DNA of 64,000 nucleotides from Escherichia marmotae (GTDB lineage: Bacteria; Pseudomonadota; Gammaproteobacteria; Enterobacterales; Enterobacteriaceae), in assembly GCF_002900365.1 (NCBI RefSeq), contig NZ_CP025979.1:124001-188000 (forward strand). The letters are read 5' to 3'. Under the pieces are notes generated by a model. The model saw nothing but the letters and a program-made list of their open reading frames with translations, was not told the origin of the DNA and did no database searches. Below are positions 1 through 8,463 of this stretch, piece after piece. How positions within the stretch are numbered: the stretch's first letter is position 1; each line of letters opens with the position of its first letter. The position numbers were made by a program, and so were the translations under genes.

Positions 1-128
1 GCCTTGCGTGGGGAGCGAACTTTGTCGCCGTTGGCGTCGACACCATGCTCTACAGTGATGCCCTGGATAAGCGACTGGCGATATTTAAATCAGGCAAAAA
101 TGAGCCACGCATAAAAGGTAGTTATTGA
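1..128 (+). CDS. rhmA: 2-keto-3-deoxy-L-rhamnonate aldolase, C-terminal end (partial)
   Basis: Only the last 41 codons are present; the reading frame begins at base 3 and stops at TGA 126-128. The visible peptide contains NFVAVGVDTMLYSDALD and ends GKNEPRIKGSY, which I recognise as the C-terminus of RhmA (YfaU), a class II HpcH/HpaI-type aldolase that splits 2-keto-3-deoxy-L-rhamnonate into pyruvate and lactaldehyde. The active site lies outside the window. It converges on ypaA/rpnE, which lie on the other strand. Identification rests on the short tail and on the expected neighbour of rpnE in E. coli. Confidence 0.85.
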   Translation, partial: LAWGANFVAVGVDTMLYSDALDKRLAIFKSGKNEPRIKGSY

Positions 129-175
129 TATCAAAGGCCCATGGGGATTGCTTGTGGGCCTGTGTTAATTAGTGG

Positions 176-403
176 TTATTCGCTGCCAGATCGGCTTCGC
201 TTAGCTGGGTGGCTGCGAGCAGCCAGGTCACGATCAATACCCTGTTCCAGCATGCGCAAGGCAATTTTAATGGCTTGTTCATGCATGCCTTCTACTTTGC
301 CTTCCTGCAAACCTTCTAATTTACCTTCTTGCAAGCCTTCAATCTTACCCTCCTGCCAGCCAATTTGATGCCCTTCCTGCCGTAGCCGTTCAGCAATAGT
401 CAT
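176..403 (-). CDS. ypaA: Duplicated Rpn tail / small Rpn-like protein (YpaA), frameshifted C-terminus
   Basis: A small ORF of about 75 codons that repeats the last part of rpnE. It starts MTIAERLRQEGHQIGWQEG and continues with an EGK(I/L/V)EGLQ repeat that is about 12 residues longer than in RpnE, then MHEQAIKIALRMLEQG. I prefer ATG 403 to the in-frame TTG at 406 because AAGAAGAGA lies just upstream. After LEQGIDRDL the frame drifts into a basic tail (AARSHPAKRSRSGSE). Removing one base near 222 restores RDLVLAATQLSEADLAANNH, ending at TAA 169-171, which matches the RpnE tail pattern REIVLATTQLTDADI. So the C-terminus carries a 1-bp insertion. It may be a second antitoxin-like small protein or simply a remnant of a tandem duplication. 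Confidence 0.6.
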   Translation of the reverse strand: MTIAERLRQEGHQIGWQEGKIEGLQEGKLEGLQEGKVEGMHEQAIKIALRMLEQGIDRDLAARSHPAKRSRSGSE

Positions 404-415
404 CAATCTCTTCTT

Positions 416-613
416 TTAATGACAGTTCGGTGGAATATCAGCATCAGTGAGTTGGGTTGTCGCCAGCACAATCTCACGTTCAAAGCCCTGCTCCAGCATG
501 CGCAAGGCAATTTTAATGGCTTGTTCATGCATGCCTTCCTGCAAACCTTCTAATTTACCTTCCTGCCAGCCAATTTGGTGTCCTTCCTGCCGTAGCCGTT
601 CAGCAATAGTCAT
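416..613 (-). CDS. Nested in-frame small protein RpnE-S (predicted intragenic antitoxin)
   Basis: Inside rpnE, in the same frame, an ATG at 611-613 is preceded on the minus strand by AAAGGAGAGATTG, a strong Shine-Dalgarno sequence with good spacing. It would yield a 65-residue protein starting MTIAERLRQEGHQIG, i.e. the C-terminal domain alone. For Rpn proteins it is established that such internally started short forms are made and block the toxicity of the full-length nuclease; that this copy does so is inference. The same start and a similar but weaker ribosome site (AAGAAGAGATTG) precede the duplicated ORF at 403. Confidence 0.6.
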   Translation of the reverse strand: MTIAERLRQEGHQIGWQEGKLEGLQEGMHEQAIKIALRMLEQGFEREIVLATTQLTDADIPPNCH

Positions 614-1342
614 CAATCTCTCCTTTTGTAGTGGCGAACGTTCGGCAATTTCCTCAATAAAGCGGGTGAAACGGGAGGTATCGCCGCATTGCAGCAGATA
701 ATTAAACAGCGTTTGCACCTGGCTGTCATTAGTGAAGCCCCTAACCAAAAGCGTGGTGATCCTGTCGACCAGACCGATTAAATCGCGCTCGCGAATATGC
801 TTTTGAATCAGTTCCAGCAGAGCTATACGCCGATGTTGCATGATCTCATCGTCAGGTACGATGGTGATATCCACCAACGGAAAAGCTTCGGTGTACAACT
901 GCCGGGCAAGCTGCGGGTCGTCAAATTCATCCAGCCAGTTAAGTGAATATGGGTAGGGTGAGGTTTCGCCGTGATAAAACAGCATTGGCACTACCAGAGG
1001 GACTCTGTCATAGCCTTTGTCCAGATGGCGCTGCATGACGGCAGTGGCATAACGCATCAGTCGAAAGGCCATGTTTTTTTCCGCAGTACTCTGATGCTCA
1101 ATCACGCAGTAGATATAACCTTCGCCGTCGGTGGTTTCTACCGACCACAAAACATCCGAGTAGTAAGCGCGTAAACTTTTTTCAATAAAACTGGTGGGTT
1201 CCAGGCGTAAGGTTTGCAGGTTGCAAAGCTTACGTAGCGGTTCCGGCAGGTGTATTTCCAGAAAATCCCGTGCGGTTTCGGGCGAGAACATAAAGGTTTT
1301 AAATACCGCATCATGCGGGGAGGATGTTGTTGATTCTGTCAT
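416..1342 (-). CDS. rpnE: Recombination-promoting nuclease RpnE (PD-(D/E)XK, Rpn/transposase-31 family)
   Basis: 308 aa. Rpn proteins are DNA endonucleases of the PD-(D/E)XK type, linked to RecA-independent recombination and phage defence. Candidate catalytic residues are D63 (YSDVLWSV) and E82/Q84 (VIEHQS), the usual D...ExQ arrangement. The C-terminal 65 residues hold a short repeat (GWQEGKLEGLQEG) that varies in length in this family. Full length and no internal stops. The ATG at 1340-1342 is the start; the upstream 190 bp up to glpC includes the glpABC terminator. In this family a small protein is translated from an internal start (see 416-613). The gene lies next to a duplicate of its own tail (176-403). 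Confidence 0.9.
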   Translation of the reverse strand: MTESTTSSPHDAVFKTFMFSPETARDFLEIHLPEPLRKLCNLQTLRLEPTSFIEKSLRAYYSDVLWSVETTDGEGYIYCVIEHQSTAEKNMAFRLMRYATAVMQRHLDKGYDRVPLVVPMLFYHGETSPYPYSLNWLDEFDDPQLARQLYTEAFPLVDITIVPDDEIMQHRRIALLELIQKHIRERDLIGLVDRITTLLVRGFTNDSQVQTLFNYLLQCGDTSRFTRFIEEIAERSPLQKERLMTIAERLRQEGHQIGWQEGKLEGLQEGMHEQAIKIALRMLEQGFEREIVLATTQLTDADIPPNCH

Positions 1343-1489
1343 GGTTGTCCGTCACCAGATGTTTATGATGACGCGACATTACGAGTATCCCGGGCCTTTG
1401 ACATCTGACAGTTTCAGTCTTTGCGAGACGTTTTCAGAGGAATTTTCACGGCGATGCAACGCGTACATTTGGCACGGAATCGCGCCCGC

Positions 1490-1524
1490 AAAAATGCCCG
1501 ATAAGCAACATGCTTACCGGGCAT
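1490..1524 (-). terminator. Intrinsic terminator of glpABC
   Basis: On the minus strand, 11 bp after the glpC stop, a 14-bp stem (arms 1511-1524 and 1494-1507, one G-T pair, 3-nt loop) is followed by TTTT (1490-1493). This is a good rho-independent terminator for the glpABC transcript and separates it from rpnE. Confidence 0.8.
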
Positions 1525-1535
1525 CAGAAGGGAGT

Positions 1536-2726
1536 TTAAGCCAGCGCCTGGGCCAACAGAGTAATCGGATGTTCGCAGCGAAGGCTCGTGGACATCTCAA
1601 TCTGCCATTTGCAGGTTTCGCAGTCGGTGACGACCAGATCCGCGCCGCTCTCTTCTATCTGACGGAACAGTGGCGCTCCGATGGCTTGTGAGGTGGGGTA
1701 GTTCTCTTTTTTGAATCCATAAGTACCAGCAATACCGCAGCACTGAGAATCCAACACTGTCAGTTCAAGCCCAGGGATTTTACGTAATAGTTCCAGGGTG
1801 TAGAGCGTCCAGCCCATTTTTTCCATATGGCATGGGGTGTGATAAACCACTTTCAGCGGCAGCGGTTTAAGTGGCAAGGTTTTGCCTTCATCTAACTTGC
1901 GCCACAGCCAGCGGGTTGCCAGTTCGATATGATCGCGTAAGCCTTTGTTGTCGACATTCAACACTTCCGGATATTCATCGCGCAGGGCAAACGTACAGGT
2001 GGAGGAGGTGGCAATCACCGGAATGCCTTTCGCTCCGACAGCTTCGCGGATCGATTCCACGTTGATAATCGCCTGTTTACGCGCCTTATCGGTAAAACCG
2101 TTGGCAATCAGCGGCACACCGCAGCATTTCTCTTTGCTGAGCAGTTGCACGCCCGTTCCCATCGCGTTGAGTACTTTAATTAAATCTTTACCCAGTTGTG
2201 GATGGTTGTAATTGACGAAGCAGCCGTGGAAGAACGCCACCTGATCTTTATACTGCGCCTGCTGTGCCGCCACGCTGCGATACCAGCGGCGGAAGGTGCC
2301 GAAGGAGTATTTCGGCAGTGTTCGACGGTGGTCGATTTTTAACGCGGCATCAAGCAGTTGTCGCACCGGTTTTAGTGAGGTAGCGGTGTTAACGATAGGC
2401 GCGAACGGCGTAGAAAAGCTGCCCATCAGGTCGGTATGACTTAAAACGAAATTGCGCAGCGACGGGCGCGAGGTGTCGTATTTTGCTCGTGCGCGCTGGA
2501 TGATATCGCCAATCTTCACATCGGATGGACAGGCGACTTCGCAACGTTTGCAGTTAATGCAATATTTCAGCGCCTCGTCATACAGTGCGCCATCTTTCAG
2601 ACGCAGACGTTCGCCATCTGGTCCCGCCTGTTTTGGCCCCGGATAGCCCGGATTCACCCGGCTCACCGGACAGGCGGTGGTGCAGACGGTGCACTTAATG
2701 CAGTTTTCGAAGCTGGTATCGTTCAT
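1536..2726 (-). CDS. glpC: Anaerobic glycerol-3-phosphate dehydrogenase subunit C (membrane anchor, Fe-S)
   Basis: 396 aa. Passes electrons from the GlpAB dimer to the menaquinone pool during anaerobic growth on glycerol or glycerol-3-phosphate with fumarate or nitrate. The N-terminus has two 4Fe-4S motifs, C9-C12-C15-C19-P and C56-C59-C62-C66-P, and the rest has two cysteine-rich CCG domains (KEKCCGVPLIANG and DSQCCGIAGTYG), as in heterodisulfide reductase-like subunits. The start MNDTSFENC at 2726 is chosen over an upstream in-frame ATG because GGAGGCC sits just before it and the length then equals the known protein. It overlaps the end of glpB by 4 bp, consistent with translational coupling. 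Confidence 0.97.
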   Translation of the reverse strand: MNDTSFENCIKCTVCTTACPVSRVNPGYPGPKQAGPDGERLRLKDGALYDEALKYCINCKRCEVACPSDVKIGDIIQRARAKYDTSRPSLRNFVLSHTDLMGSFSTPFAPIVNTATSLKPVRQLLDAALKIDHRRTLPKYSFGTFRRWYRSVAAQQAQYKDQVAFFHGCFVNYNHPQLGKDLIKVLNAMGTGVQLLSKEKCCGVPLIANGFTDKARKQAIINVESIREAVGAKGIPVIATSSTCTFALRDEYPEVLNVDNKGLRDHIELATRWLWRKLDEGKTLPLKPLPLKVVYHTPCHMEKMGWTLYTLELLRKIPGLELTVLDSQCCGIAGTYGFKKENYPTSQAIGAPLFRQIEESGADLVVTDCETCKWQIEMSTSLRCEHPITLLAQALA

Positions 2727-3982
2727 TCTTGGCCTCCTGCGCGTTGGGCAATCTGTTGAGCAGCATGTAATGCACTGACAGCACAAACGCCGCTGCCGCA
2801 TCCCTGGGCTATGGGATCAAATCCGCCCAGCACCGAACCAATGGCAAACAGGTTTTCTATCGTTTGACCTACCAGCGACGGGCGTAGCGCCTCGTCAGTG
2901 GTCACGCCGAATTGTTGCCACGGTTGCGGAGCGAAAAAGTCACTTCGATACCACTCACCCCGCGTGGCGGTTTGCAGCACATCAAGGCCGAGAATCGGTT
3001 CGCGAATACCGTCGCGTTCTGCCACCAGCCCCCCGCTAAAGAAGCTGCCACTGGCAAGCACGGCAAAGCGTGGACGTAGCGGAATATCGGCGTGATTACG
3101 GGTCCATATTTCACTGACGACGCCATTTTTGCAGGTCACTTTTTTTACTTCATCGCCCGGCATCCACACACCGCCCTGGCGCACGAACTGATGTTGAAGC
3201 TGATTTTGCAGACGAATACCCAGCACGGAAGGCGGCAATGTTGGCAGTAACATTAATGAACAGGGCAGTTGCTCATTCAGCCAGCGCCACAGTTTGTTAT
3301 CGGTCAGGCCGAAACAGGCGGGCATCAGGATCATTTCACAGGTGTTGGCAACAGGGATAAGCGCATCGATCAACAGTGGCCAGTTTTCTTCGTTATCAAG
3401 GAAACGGGCAATATTCACTGCACGAAATTCGGTGGCGTTATTGCGTAAGACATCCAGTTCCGGCAATTCAATTTCAGCAGTTTCGACAGCAAGATTTAAT
3501 TCACGTAACGAGGCTGCCGCCAGGTGTGCCTGAAAATCCATCAGGCCACTTATTCCCACTACGCATATTTTCTTCGCGGGCAGCGGCCAGACTGGGATTT
3601 CTGGTGAGCTTAGCCAGGTTGAGCGTAGCGTGCCGAGAGGAGTAACCCGCTGGTGAGCCAGTTCTACGCTGCCCTGCAATTGCGCACCGCTTTCTGCAAT
3701 TAACGCCTGCGCCCGGCAAGCGAGGTCGAGCACGCGCTGTGGGCCGGGTTGGCTGTAGGGATGGGAGGGGGCCAGGCGACCCAATGTTTCCAGTCCGTCG
3801 TGAATATCTGTCACCGGCTGCCCGTCTGGCAGATGGCTTAGTAAATCCAGTGAGCCGGACGAGAAATGCAGCGCGCTCTGACCGCGAGTGACAATCGCAC
3901 AACGCAGACCGTGTTTTTGTAGTTGCAGGCCGCAGAGTAATCCGGCAAGGCCGCCGCCCATAATGACAGTATCAAATCGCAT
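2723..3982 (-). CDS. glpB: Anaerobic glycerol-3-phosphate dehydrogenase subunit B
   Basis: 419 aa flavoprotein subunit that completes the soluble GlpAB part of the anaerobic dehydrogenase. It opens MRFDTVIMGGGLAGLLCG, a Rossmann dinucleotide-binding motif (GGGLAG), and ends with a second FAD-contact segment (IENLFAIGSVLGGFDPIAQ). The reading frame is open far upstream into glpA, but MRFD at 3982 is the proper start: it gives the family length and overlaps the glpA end by only 11 bp. Middle gene of glpABC. Confidence 0.97.
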   Translation of the reverse strand: MRFDTVIMGGGLAGLLCGLQLQKHGLRCAIVTRGQSALHFSSGSLDLLSHLPDGQPVTDIHDGLETLGRLAPSHPYSQPGPQRVLDLACRAQALIAESGAQLQGSVELAHQRVTPLGTLRSTWLSSPEIPVWPLPAKKICVVGISGLMDFQAHLAAASLRELNLAVETAEIELPELDVLRNNATEFRAVNIARFLDNEENWPLLIDALIPVANTCEMILMPACFGLTDNKLWRWLNEQLPCSLMLLPTLPPSVLGIRLQNQLQHQFVRQGGVWMPGDEVKKVTCKNGVVSEIWTRNHADIPLRPRFAVLASGSFFSGGLVAERDGIREPILGLDVLQTATRGEWYRSDFFAPQPWQQFGVTTDEALRPSLVGQTIENLFAIGSVLGGFDPIAQGCGSGVCAVSALHAAQQIAQRAGGQE

Positions 3983-5594
3983 CTTTCTGCTCCTTCTCCA
4001 GACCACACAGTCCCTGATAAACCCAGCGGGTAAATTCGCTTTCGCGCAGCGCATCGCCCCAGGCAATGGGCTGCACACCTTTCCAACGTTCGTTAAGGAA
4101 GGTGGAAAGTTGCTCGATAGATTGCGCGGACGTGGTGACGTTAAAGCGTTGCAGCAGTCCGGCGGCGCGGCAGGCGCAGAGTTCGCCCTGACAGGTCCCC
4201 ATCCCCACACGGGTGCGACGGCGTAAGTCCAGCAGGCTGTTGACGTTTAAATTTTCTACCGCGTATTGCACTTCGCCTGCAGTGACAGCTTCGCATTCGC
4301 ACACCAGGCTCCGGTGCAAGCGGCCTTCACTTAACCAGGATGGCGTGCGATCACCGTGACGATAAACCGCAGAACCGCGAAGTGGTGCAGGGAGGGAAAT
4401 GATTTTTTGCAGTGTCACTTCAGCCGGTTCTTGTGAACCCGGTAGTGCCAGGTCGGCGGTTGTGCAGGGGCGCGAGTTGCCCAGTTTGCGGCAGACGGCA
4501 TCTGTGGCCCATTCCGCCATCAGACGGTAGGTCATCAGTTTACCGCCGGTAATGGTGATAAATCCGTCCAGGCCATCGCGTTCGGCGTGATCGAGCAGCA
4601 CGATGCCGCGACTGACATTACGCCCGCTCGGATCGTCATCGCTGGCAACCAGTGGGCGCACACCAGAGTAGGCACGCAGAATGCGCGTTTTCGCCATCAC
4701 CGGAGCCAGTTTTTCCCCTTCACGCAGCAGGATATCGACCTCTTCTGCCGTCACCCGATTATCGTCAATTTCGTCATAATCAATGCGTAAAGAGGTGGTG
4801 CCAATCAGTGAAATGGTATCGCCGGGCACCAGAATATCAGCGTCAGAAGGTTTACGGCAGCGATTGATCACGTGCTGATTAATGCGGTGATCCATGATCA
4901 GCAGCGATCCTTTGGCCGGGAACATGCGAATACGCAGATCGGCATACTCGGCAATATGTTGCCCCCAGATCCCGGCAGCATTCACCACCACTGGTGCATG
5001 GAGCGCCTGGGTTTCGCCTGTAAGATGATTACGCACGCGAACGCCACACACCGTCGCACCTTCACGAAGCAGGCCAGTGACTTCGTGGGCGGTGAGGATA
5101 ACCGCACCGTGTTCTTTTGCATCGAGCATGTTCGCAGCGGTCAGGCGGAATGGATCCACGGTGCCATCCGGGACTTTTACCGCGCCAATCAATGCCGGGT
5201 TAACGGAAGGTTCGATAATGCGTGCTTGCTGCGGATCAATGGCTTCCGCGCTGATCCCCGCCTCCTGACAAGCGCGAATAAACGTAGCCTGGAAAGAGAG
5301 GTCATCTTCCGGCAGGGTGATAAACAGGCCGTTGGTCGGTTCGACACAGTGACGCGCGATGCGTTTTAAAATCTGGTTCTCACTAATGCATTCGCGGGCG
5401 GATTCCGCATCTGTTACTGCATAACGTGCGCCGCTGTGCAGCAGACCGTGGTTACGCCCGGTCGCGCCTGTTGCGATATCGTGTCGCTCAACCAAAATCA
5501 CGCGCAGCCCGCGCAGGGCACAGTCGCGGGCAATCCCGGCTCCCGTTGCGCCGCCGCCAATGATAATCACGTCATGCGAGTCGCGAGTTTTCAT
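3972..5594 (-). CDS. glpA: Anaerobic glycerol-3-phosphate dehydrogenase subunit A
   Basis: 540 aa. Catalytic FAD subunit that oxidises sn-glycerol-3-phosphate to dihydroxyacetone phosphate. A Rossmann motif (VIIIGGGATGAGIARD) begins near residue 9, followed by the DAO-type fold and, near the C-terminus, a BFD-like Cys cluster (CECEAV and GTCQGELCAC) expected to bind a [2Fe-2S] centre. The N-terminus reads MKTRDSHDV; from memory K-12 has two extra residues there (MKTRDSQSSDV), a trivial indel. First gene of glpABC, transcribed away from glpT, with AGAGGGA as ribosome site. Expected control by GlpR, CRP, FNR and ArcA through the shared upstream region. Confidence 0.97.
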   Translation of the reverse strand: MKTRDSHDVIIIGGGATGAGIARDCALRGLRVILVERHDIATGATGRNHGLLHSGARYAVTDAESARECISENQILKRIARHCVEPTNGLFITLPEDDLSFQATFIRACQEAGISAEAIDPQQARIIEPSVNPALIGAVKVPDGTVDPFRLTAANMLDAKEHGAVILTAHEVTGLLREGATVCGVRVRNHLTGETQALHAPVVVNAAGIWGQHIAEYADLRIRMFPAKGSLLIMDHRINQHVINRCRKPSDADILVPGDTISLIGTTSLRIDYDEIDDNRVTAEEVDILLREGEKLAPVMAKTRILRAYSGVRPLVASDDDPSGRNVSRGIVLLDHAERDGLDGFITITGGKLMTYRLMAEWATDAVCRKLGNSRPCTTADLALPGSQEPAEVTLQKIISLPAPLRGSAVYRHGDRTPSWLSEGRLHRSLVCECEAVTAGEVQYAVENLNVNSLLDLRRRTRVGMGTCQGELCACRAAGLLQRFNVTTSAQSIEQLSTFLNERWKGVQPIAWGDALRESEFTRWVYQGLCGLEKEQKDAI

Positions 5595-5866
5595 CGTTAT
5601 CCCTCTGAAGTTCGTTTTTTACCATTTAGCCATAGTAAAAACATGAATTGTTTGATTTCGCGCATATTCGCTCATAATTCGAAAGTGAAACGTGATTTCA
5701 TGCGTCTTTCGGAACATTTTGACAATCTTATTTAATAATGTGTGCGGTAATTCACATTCATAAAATGAATGATTAATTAACATCGCGGCCACTCAAGAAA
5801 CGGCAGGTTCTTCTATTGAATCAGTCTGTTAATCATAAATAAGACCACGGGCCACGGAGGCTATAA
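5595..5866. promoter_or_regulatory. Divergent glpA/glpT control region with CRP site
   Basis: A 272-bp AT-rich intergenic region between the divergent glpABC and glpTQ operons. The clearest site is TGTGC-GGTAAT-TCACA at 5741-5756, inside a near-perfect 22-bp CRP palindrome. Several GlpR-like half sites (ATTCG, TTCGGAACAT) occur at about 5665-5720, in agreement with the known GlpR repression of both operons; I cannot set exact operator borders. A good ribosome site (GGAGGC) precedes the glpT ATG. Confidence 0.75.
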
Positions 5867-7225
5867 ATGTTGAGTATTTTTAAACCAGCGCCACACAAAG
5901 CGCGCCTACCTGCTGCGGAGATCGATCCGACTTATCGTCGATTGCGCTGGCAAATTTTCCTGGGGATATTCTTTGGTTATGCCGCTTACTATCTGGTTCG
6001 TAAGAACTTTGCTCTCGCTATGCCCTATCTGGTGGAGCAGGGATTCTCTCGTGGGGATTTAGGTTTTGCCCTTTCCGGTATCTCCATTGCTTACGGATTT
6101 TCGAAATTCATCATGGGGTCAGTTTCGGATCGCTCGAATCCGCGCGTTTTCCTGCCAGCAGGTTTGATTCTTGCGGCGGCAGTGATGCTATTTATGGGCT
6201 TTGTGCCGTGGGCGACTTCCAGCATTGCGGTGATGTTTGTTCTTCTGTTCCTCTGCGGTTGGTTCCAGGGAATGGGATGGCCGCCGTGTGGTCGTACTAT
6301 GGTGCACTGGTGGTCGCAGAAAGAGCGTGGCAGCATTGTGTCAGTATGGAACTGTGCGCATAACGTCGGTGGTGGTATTCCGCCGCTGCTGTTCCTGCTG
6401 GGTATGGCCTGGTTTAATGACTGGCACGCGGCGCTCTATATGCCTGCTTTCTGTGCCATTCTGGTGGCGCTTTTCGCTTTTGCCATGATGCGCGATACCC
6501 CACAATCCTGTGGTTTGCCGCCGATCGAAGAGTACAAAAATGATTATCCGGACGACTATAACGAAAAAGCGGAACAGGAACTGACTGCGAAGCAGATTTT
6601 CATGCAGTACGTACTGCCGAACAAGCTGCTGTGGTACATCGCTATTGCCAACGTATTCGTTTATCTGCTGCGTTACGGCATCCTCGACTGGTCGCCAACC
6701 TACCTGAAAGAGGTGAAGCATTTCGCGCTGGATAAATCTTCCTGGGCCTACTTCCTTTATGAGTACGCGGGCATTCCGGGCACTCTGCTGTGTGGCTGGA
6801 TGTCGGATAAAGTCTTCCGCGGTAACCGTGGGGCAACTGGCGTCTTCTTTATGACTCTGGTGACCATCGCTACTATTGTTTACTGGATGAACCCGGCAGG
6901 TAATCCGACTGTTGATATGGTTTGTATGATTGTCATTGGCTTCCTGATCTACGGTCCTGTCATGCTGATAGGTCTGCACGCGCTGGAACTGGCACCGAAA
7001 AAAGCAGCAGGTACGGCGGCGGGCTTTACCGGGCTGTTTGGTTATCTTGGCGGTTCTGTGGCGGCAAGCGCAATTGTCGGTTACACCGTTGACTACTTCG
7101 GCTGGGATGGCGGCTTCATGGTGATGATTGGCGGCAGCATTCTGGCAGTTATCTTGTTAATTGTCGTGATGATTGGCGAAAAACGTCGCCATCAGGAATT
7201 ACAGCAAAAACGCAACGGAGGCTAA
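5867..7225 (+). CDS. glpT: Glycerol-3-phosphate:phosphate antiporter
   Basis: 452 aa inner-membrane transporter of the major facilitator superfamily (organophosphate:Pi antiporter group); imports sn-glycerol-3-phosphate in exchange for phosphate and also takes up fosfomycin. Twelve hydrophobic segments are visible with a central hydrophilic loop (ca. 215-245). R45 in the first helix (YYLVRKNFAL) and the Arg of VYLLRYGILDW (ca. 269) match the two substrate-binding arginines of GlpT. Length is exactly that of the family. Four bases separate its stop from glpQ, so the two form an operon. No inactivating change, so fosfomycin uptake by this route should be intact. Confidence 0.98.
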   Translation: MLSIFKPAPHKARLPAAEIDPTYRRLRWQIFLGIFFGYAAYYLVRKNFALAMPYLVEQGFSRGDLGFALSGISIAYGFSKFIMGSVSDRSNPRVFLPAGLILAAAVMLFMGFVPWATSSIAVMFVLLFLCGWFQGMGWPPCGRTMVHWWSQKERGSIVSVWNCAHNVGGGIPPLLFLLGMAWFNDWHAALYMPAFCAILVALFAFAMMRDTPQSCGLPPIEEYKNDYPDDYNEKAEQELTAKQIFMQYVLPNKLLWYIAIANVFVYLLRYGILDWSPTYLKEVKHFALDKSSWAYFLYEYAGIPGTLLCGWMSDKVFRGNRGATGVFFMTLVTIATIVYWMNPAGNPTVDMVCMIVIGFLIYGPVMLIGLHALELAPKKAAGTAAGFTGLFGYLGGSVAASAIVGYTVDYFGWDGGFMVMIGGSILAVILLIVVMIGEKRRHQELQQKRNGG

Positions 7226-7229
7226 TAGC

Positions 7230-8306
7230 ATGAAACTGACACTTAAAAACCTTAGCATGGCGATCATGATGAGTGGAATGATCATGGGAAGCAGTGCAAT
7301 GGCGGCAGACAACAGCGAGAAAATTGTAATAGCCCATCGCGGCGCAAGTGGTTATTTGCCGGAGCATACGCTACCCGCAAAAGCGATGGCGTATGCGCAA
7401 GGGGCGGATTATCTGGAGCAGGATTTAGTGATGACCAAAGACGACCATCTGGTCGTCCTGCATGACCACTATCTTGACCGCGTTACTGATGTGGCCGAGC
7501 GTTTTCCGGAGCGGGCGCGTAAAGATGGCCGTTACTACGCGATAGATTTTACGCTGGATGAAATTAAGTCTTTAAAATTCACTGAAGGCTTTGATATTGA
7601 AAATGGCAAAAAAGTGCAGACTTTCCCCGGACGCTTCCCGATGGGGAAATCTGACTTTCGTGTGCACACTTTCGAAGAAGAGATTGAATTTGTTCAGGGG
7701 TTAAACCACTCGACGGGGAAAAATATCGGCATCTATCCAGAAATTAAAGCGCCGTGGTTTCATCATCAGGAAGGGAAAGATATTGCGGCTAAAACCCTGG
7801 AAGTGCTGAAAAAATACGGTTACACCGGTAAAGATGACAAAGTTTATTTGCAATGCTTTGATGCTGATGAGCTGAAACGTATTAAAAATGAGCTGGAACC
7901 GAAAATGGGCATGGATCTTAATCTGGTTCAACTGATTGCCTATACTGACTGGAATGAAACCCAGCAGAAACAACCAGATGGAACCTGGGTTAATTACAGT
8001 TACGACTGGATGTTTAAGCCGGGTGCCATGAAGCAGGTAGCGGAGTATGCTGACGGCATTGGCCCGGATTACCATATGGTGATTGATGAGACATCGCAGC
8101 CGGGCAATATTAAACTTACCGGAATGGTGAAAGACGCGCAGCAGAATAAGTTGGTTGTGCATCCTTATACCGTGCGGTCGGATAAGCTGCCAGAATATAC
8201 GACCGATGTGAATCAACTGTATGACGCTCTGTATAACAAAGCGGGTGTTAATGGGCTGTTTACGGACTTCCCGGATAAAGCAGTAAAATTCCTCAATAAA
8301 GAGTAA
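7230..8306 (+). CDS. glpQ: Periplasmic glycerophosphodiester phosphodiesterase
   Basis: 358 aa. Hydrolyses glycerophosphodiesters in the periplasm to glycerol-3-phosphate and an alcohol, supplying GlpT. A signal peptide (MKLTLKNLSM.., likely cleavage after SSAMA) precedes the GDPD TIM barrel. Visible catalytic and metal residues are H36-R37 (AHRGASG), E63 and D65 (LEQDL) and H78/H80 (VVLHDHYLDR). The ATG at 7230, four bases after glpT, was chosen over an upstream in-frame start within glpT because it provides the signal peptide and the family length. Confidence 0.97.
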   Translation: MKLTLKNLSMAIMMSGMIMGSSAMAADNSEKIVIAHRGASGYLPEHTLPAKAMAYAQGADYLEQDLVMTKDDHLVVLHDHYLDRVTDVAERFPERARKDGRYYAIDFTLDEIKSLKFTEGFDIENGKKVQTFPGRFPMGKSDFRVHTFEEEIEFVQGLNHSTGKNIGIYPEIKAPWFHHQEGKDIAAKTLEVLKKYGYTGKDDKVYLQCFDADELKRIKNELEPKMGMDLNLVQLIAYTDWNETQQKQPDGTWVNYSYDWMFKPGAMKQVAEYADGIGPDYHMVIDETSQPGNIKLTGMVKDAQQNKLVVHPYTVRSDKLPEYTTDVNQLYDALYNKAGVNGLFTDFPDKAVKFLNKE

Positions 8307-8315
8307 CTTCAGTCT

Positions 8316-8339
8316 CGGATGGCACTTACGTGCCATCCG
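8316..8339 (+). terminator. Hairpin after glpQ
   Basis: A perfect 10-bp stem (CGGATGGCAC / GTGCCATCCG) with a TTAC loop lies 9 bp after the glpQ stop. No T-tract follows (CTATTTCCC), so it is either a weak terminator or a 3'-end stabilising hairpin for glpTQ mRNA. Confidence 0.6.
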
Positions 8340-8463
8340 CTATTTCCCTTCATTCAAAATCCCATTCACGTCAGAGTGAAATTAATTCTTCAATAAAGTC
8401 AGTTAGTTATCTTTGCTTGCTGTTCTTTAGCGTGAGGTGACGAGTTCCCGACAAATGAAATAC

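Noticed and set aside
3972..4210. Extended GlpB N-terminus (76 more residues)
   Set aside because: The extension is read out of frame through glpA; MRFDTVIMGGG is the family start.
8316..8339. Marbox-like GCAC palindrome after glpQ
   Set aside because: It is the glpQ 3' hairpin, about 200 bp from inaA, and does not fit the marbox beyond the GCAC core.
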